From assembly GCA_013205645.1 (NCBI GenBank), contig JABMMH010000237.1, positions 1 through 13,723 of the forward strand: a DNA stretch of 13,723 bases, read 5' to 3'. Below, piece after piece: positions 13,404-13,723 of this stretch. The notes under the pieces are model-generated. The model made no database searches. It saw only the letters and a program-made list of their open reading frames with translations, and was not told the origin of the DNA. Made by a program: the position numbers and the translations under genes. Positions within the stretch are counted from its first letter, which is position 1; every line of letters begins with the position of its first letter. Source of the DNA: Polaromonas sp. Its GTDB lineage: Bacteria > Pseudomonadota > Gammaproteobacteria > Burkholderiales > Burkholderiaceae_C.

Positions 13404-13723
13404 TCAGAATTCGATCGCCTGACCCTCTGTCATCGGGATGATTTTGGTAGAGACGCCTTTCATGGCCGCCTGGAACTCAGCCAAGGTCCCTTTGGTCAAC
13501 GGGTTGGAGTTGTAGTGGATGGGGATCACGGCTTTGGTTTTAATCCACGTTTTCATGGCGTAAGCAGCGTCGTCCGGGTCCATGGTGAAATTCCCGCCAA
13601 TCGGGATCAGCACCAAGTCCGGCTTGTAGCGATCACTGATGAACTTCATGTCGCCGAACAAACCCGTGTCACCCATGTGCCAGATCTTGAAGCCGTGTTC
13701 AAGCTCAATGATGTAGCCCATGG
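13404..13723 (-). CDS. Metal-dependent hydrolase, UPF0173/beta-lactamase fold (C-terminal part)
   Basis: Only the last 106 or so residues are in the window; the gene runs off the right edge, and the ATG near 13721 is internal. The fragment has the features of the UPF0173 metallo-beta-lactamase-fold family, which normally has about 225-240 residues. HMGDTGLFGDM supplies a metal ligand, followed by DLVLIPIGGNFTMDPDDAAYA. VIPIHYNSNP carries the last metal-binding histidine. The end is TKIIPMTEGQAIEF. Substrate unknown; members are thought to be Zn-dependent hydrolases. It converges on the structured region and ffs. Confidence 0.85.
   Translation of the reverse strand, partial: MGYIIELEHGFKIWHMGDTGLFGDMKFISDRYKPDLVLIPIGGNFTMDPDDAAYAMKTWIKTKAVIPIHYNSNPLTKGTLAEFQAAMKGVSTKIIPMTEGQAIEF

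Overview
The window looks like core chromosome of a betaproteobacterium, most likely Burkholderiales and plausibly Comamonadaceae. This rests on the dnaX-ybaB-recR block followed by a MAPEG-family gene, the rnhA/yafS/mltD neighbourhood, and moderately high GC with many GCC/CTG/GGC codons. The family-level placement is inference. No transposase, integrase, phage gene, CRISPR array or tRNA was found.

Layout. Bases 37-4508 (minus strand) hold a two-gene RND efflux operon: a periplasmic adaptor, then an HAE1-type inner-membrane pump. No outer-membrane channel lies inside the window. Bases 4636-6040 (minus) carry RNase HI (rnhA) and a YafS-like methyltransferase-fold protein. A 144-bp divergent region with two inverted repeats separates these from a plus-strand MltD-like lipoprotein transglycosylase (6185-7771). 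gloB, which sits between mltD and yafS in E. coli, is absent. A DsbG-like thioredoxin-fold lipoprotein (7870-8451, plus) follows and overlaps tail to tail with an orphan ABC-type solute-binding protein (8441-9490, minus).

Bases 9644-12944 (minus) form a compact replication/repair cluster read as dnaX, ybaB, recR and a MAPEG membrane protein. It ends in a strong hairpin-plus-U terminator at 9538-9575. Inside dnaX there is a well-formed programmed -1 frameshift site: A AAA AAG in the E. coli register, a TGA four codons on in the -1 frame, and GC-rich hairpins after it. It would yield a short gamma-like protein of 387 residues as well as the 606-residue tau.

Divergent from dnaX is the 4.5S SRP RNA gene ffs (about 13030-13132, plus). 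It is followed by about 270 bp of non-coding sequence with nested and mutually exclusive hairpins, a 10-bp direct repeat and an imperfect longer repeat. I could not match this to a known RNA or element. The window closes with the C-terminal part of a UPF0173 metallo-hydrolase (13404 onward, minus).

Most of the window is ordinary housekeeping DNA. The two places most worth a second look are the dnaX recoding site and the structured intergenic region after ffs.
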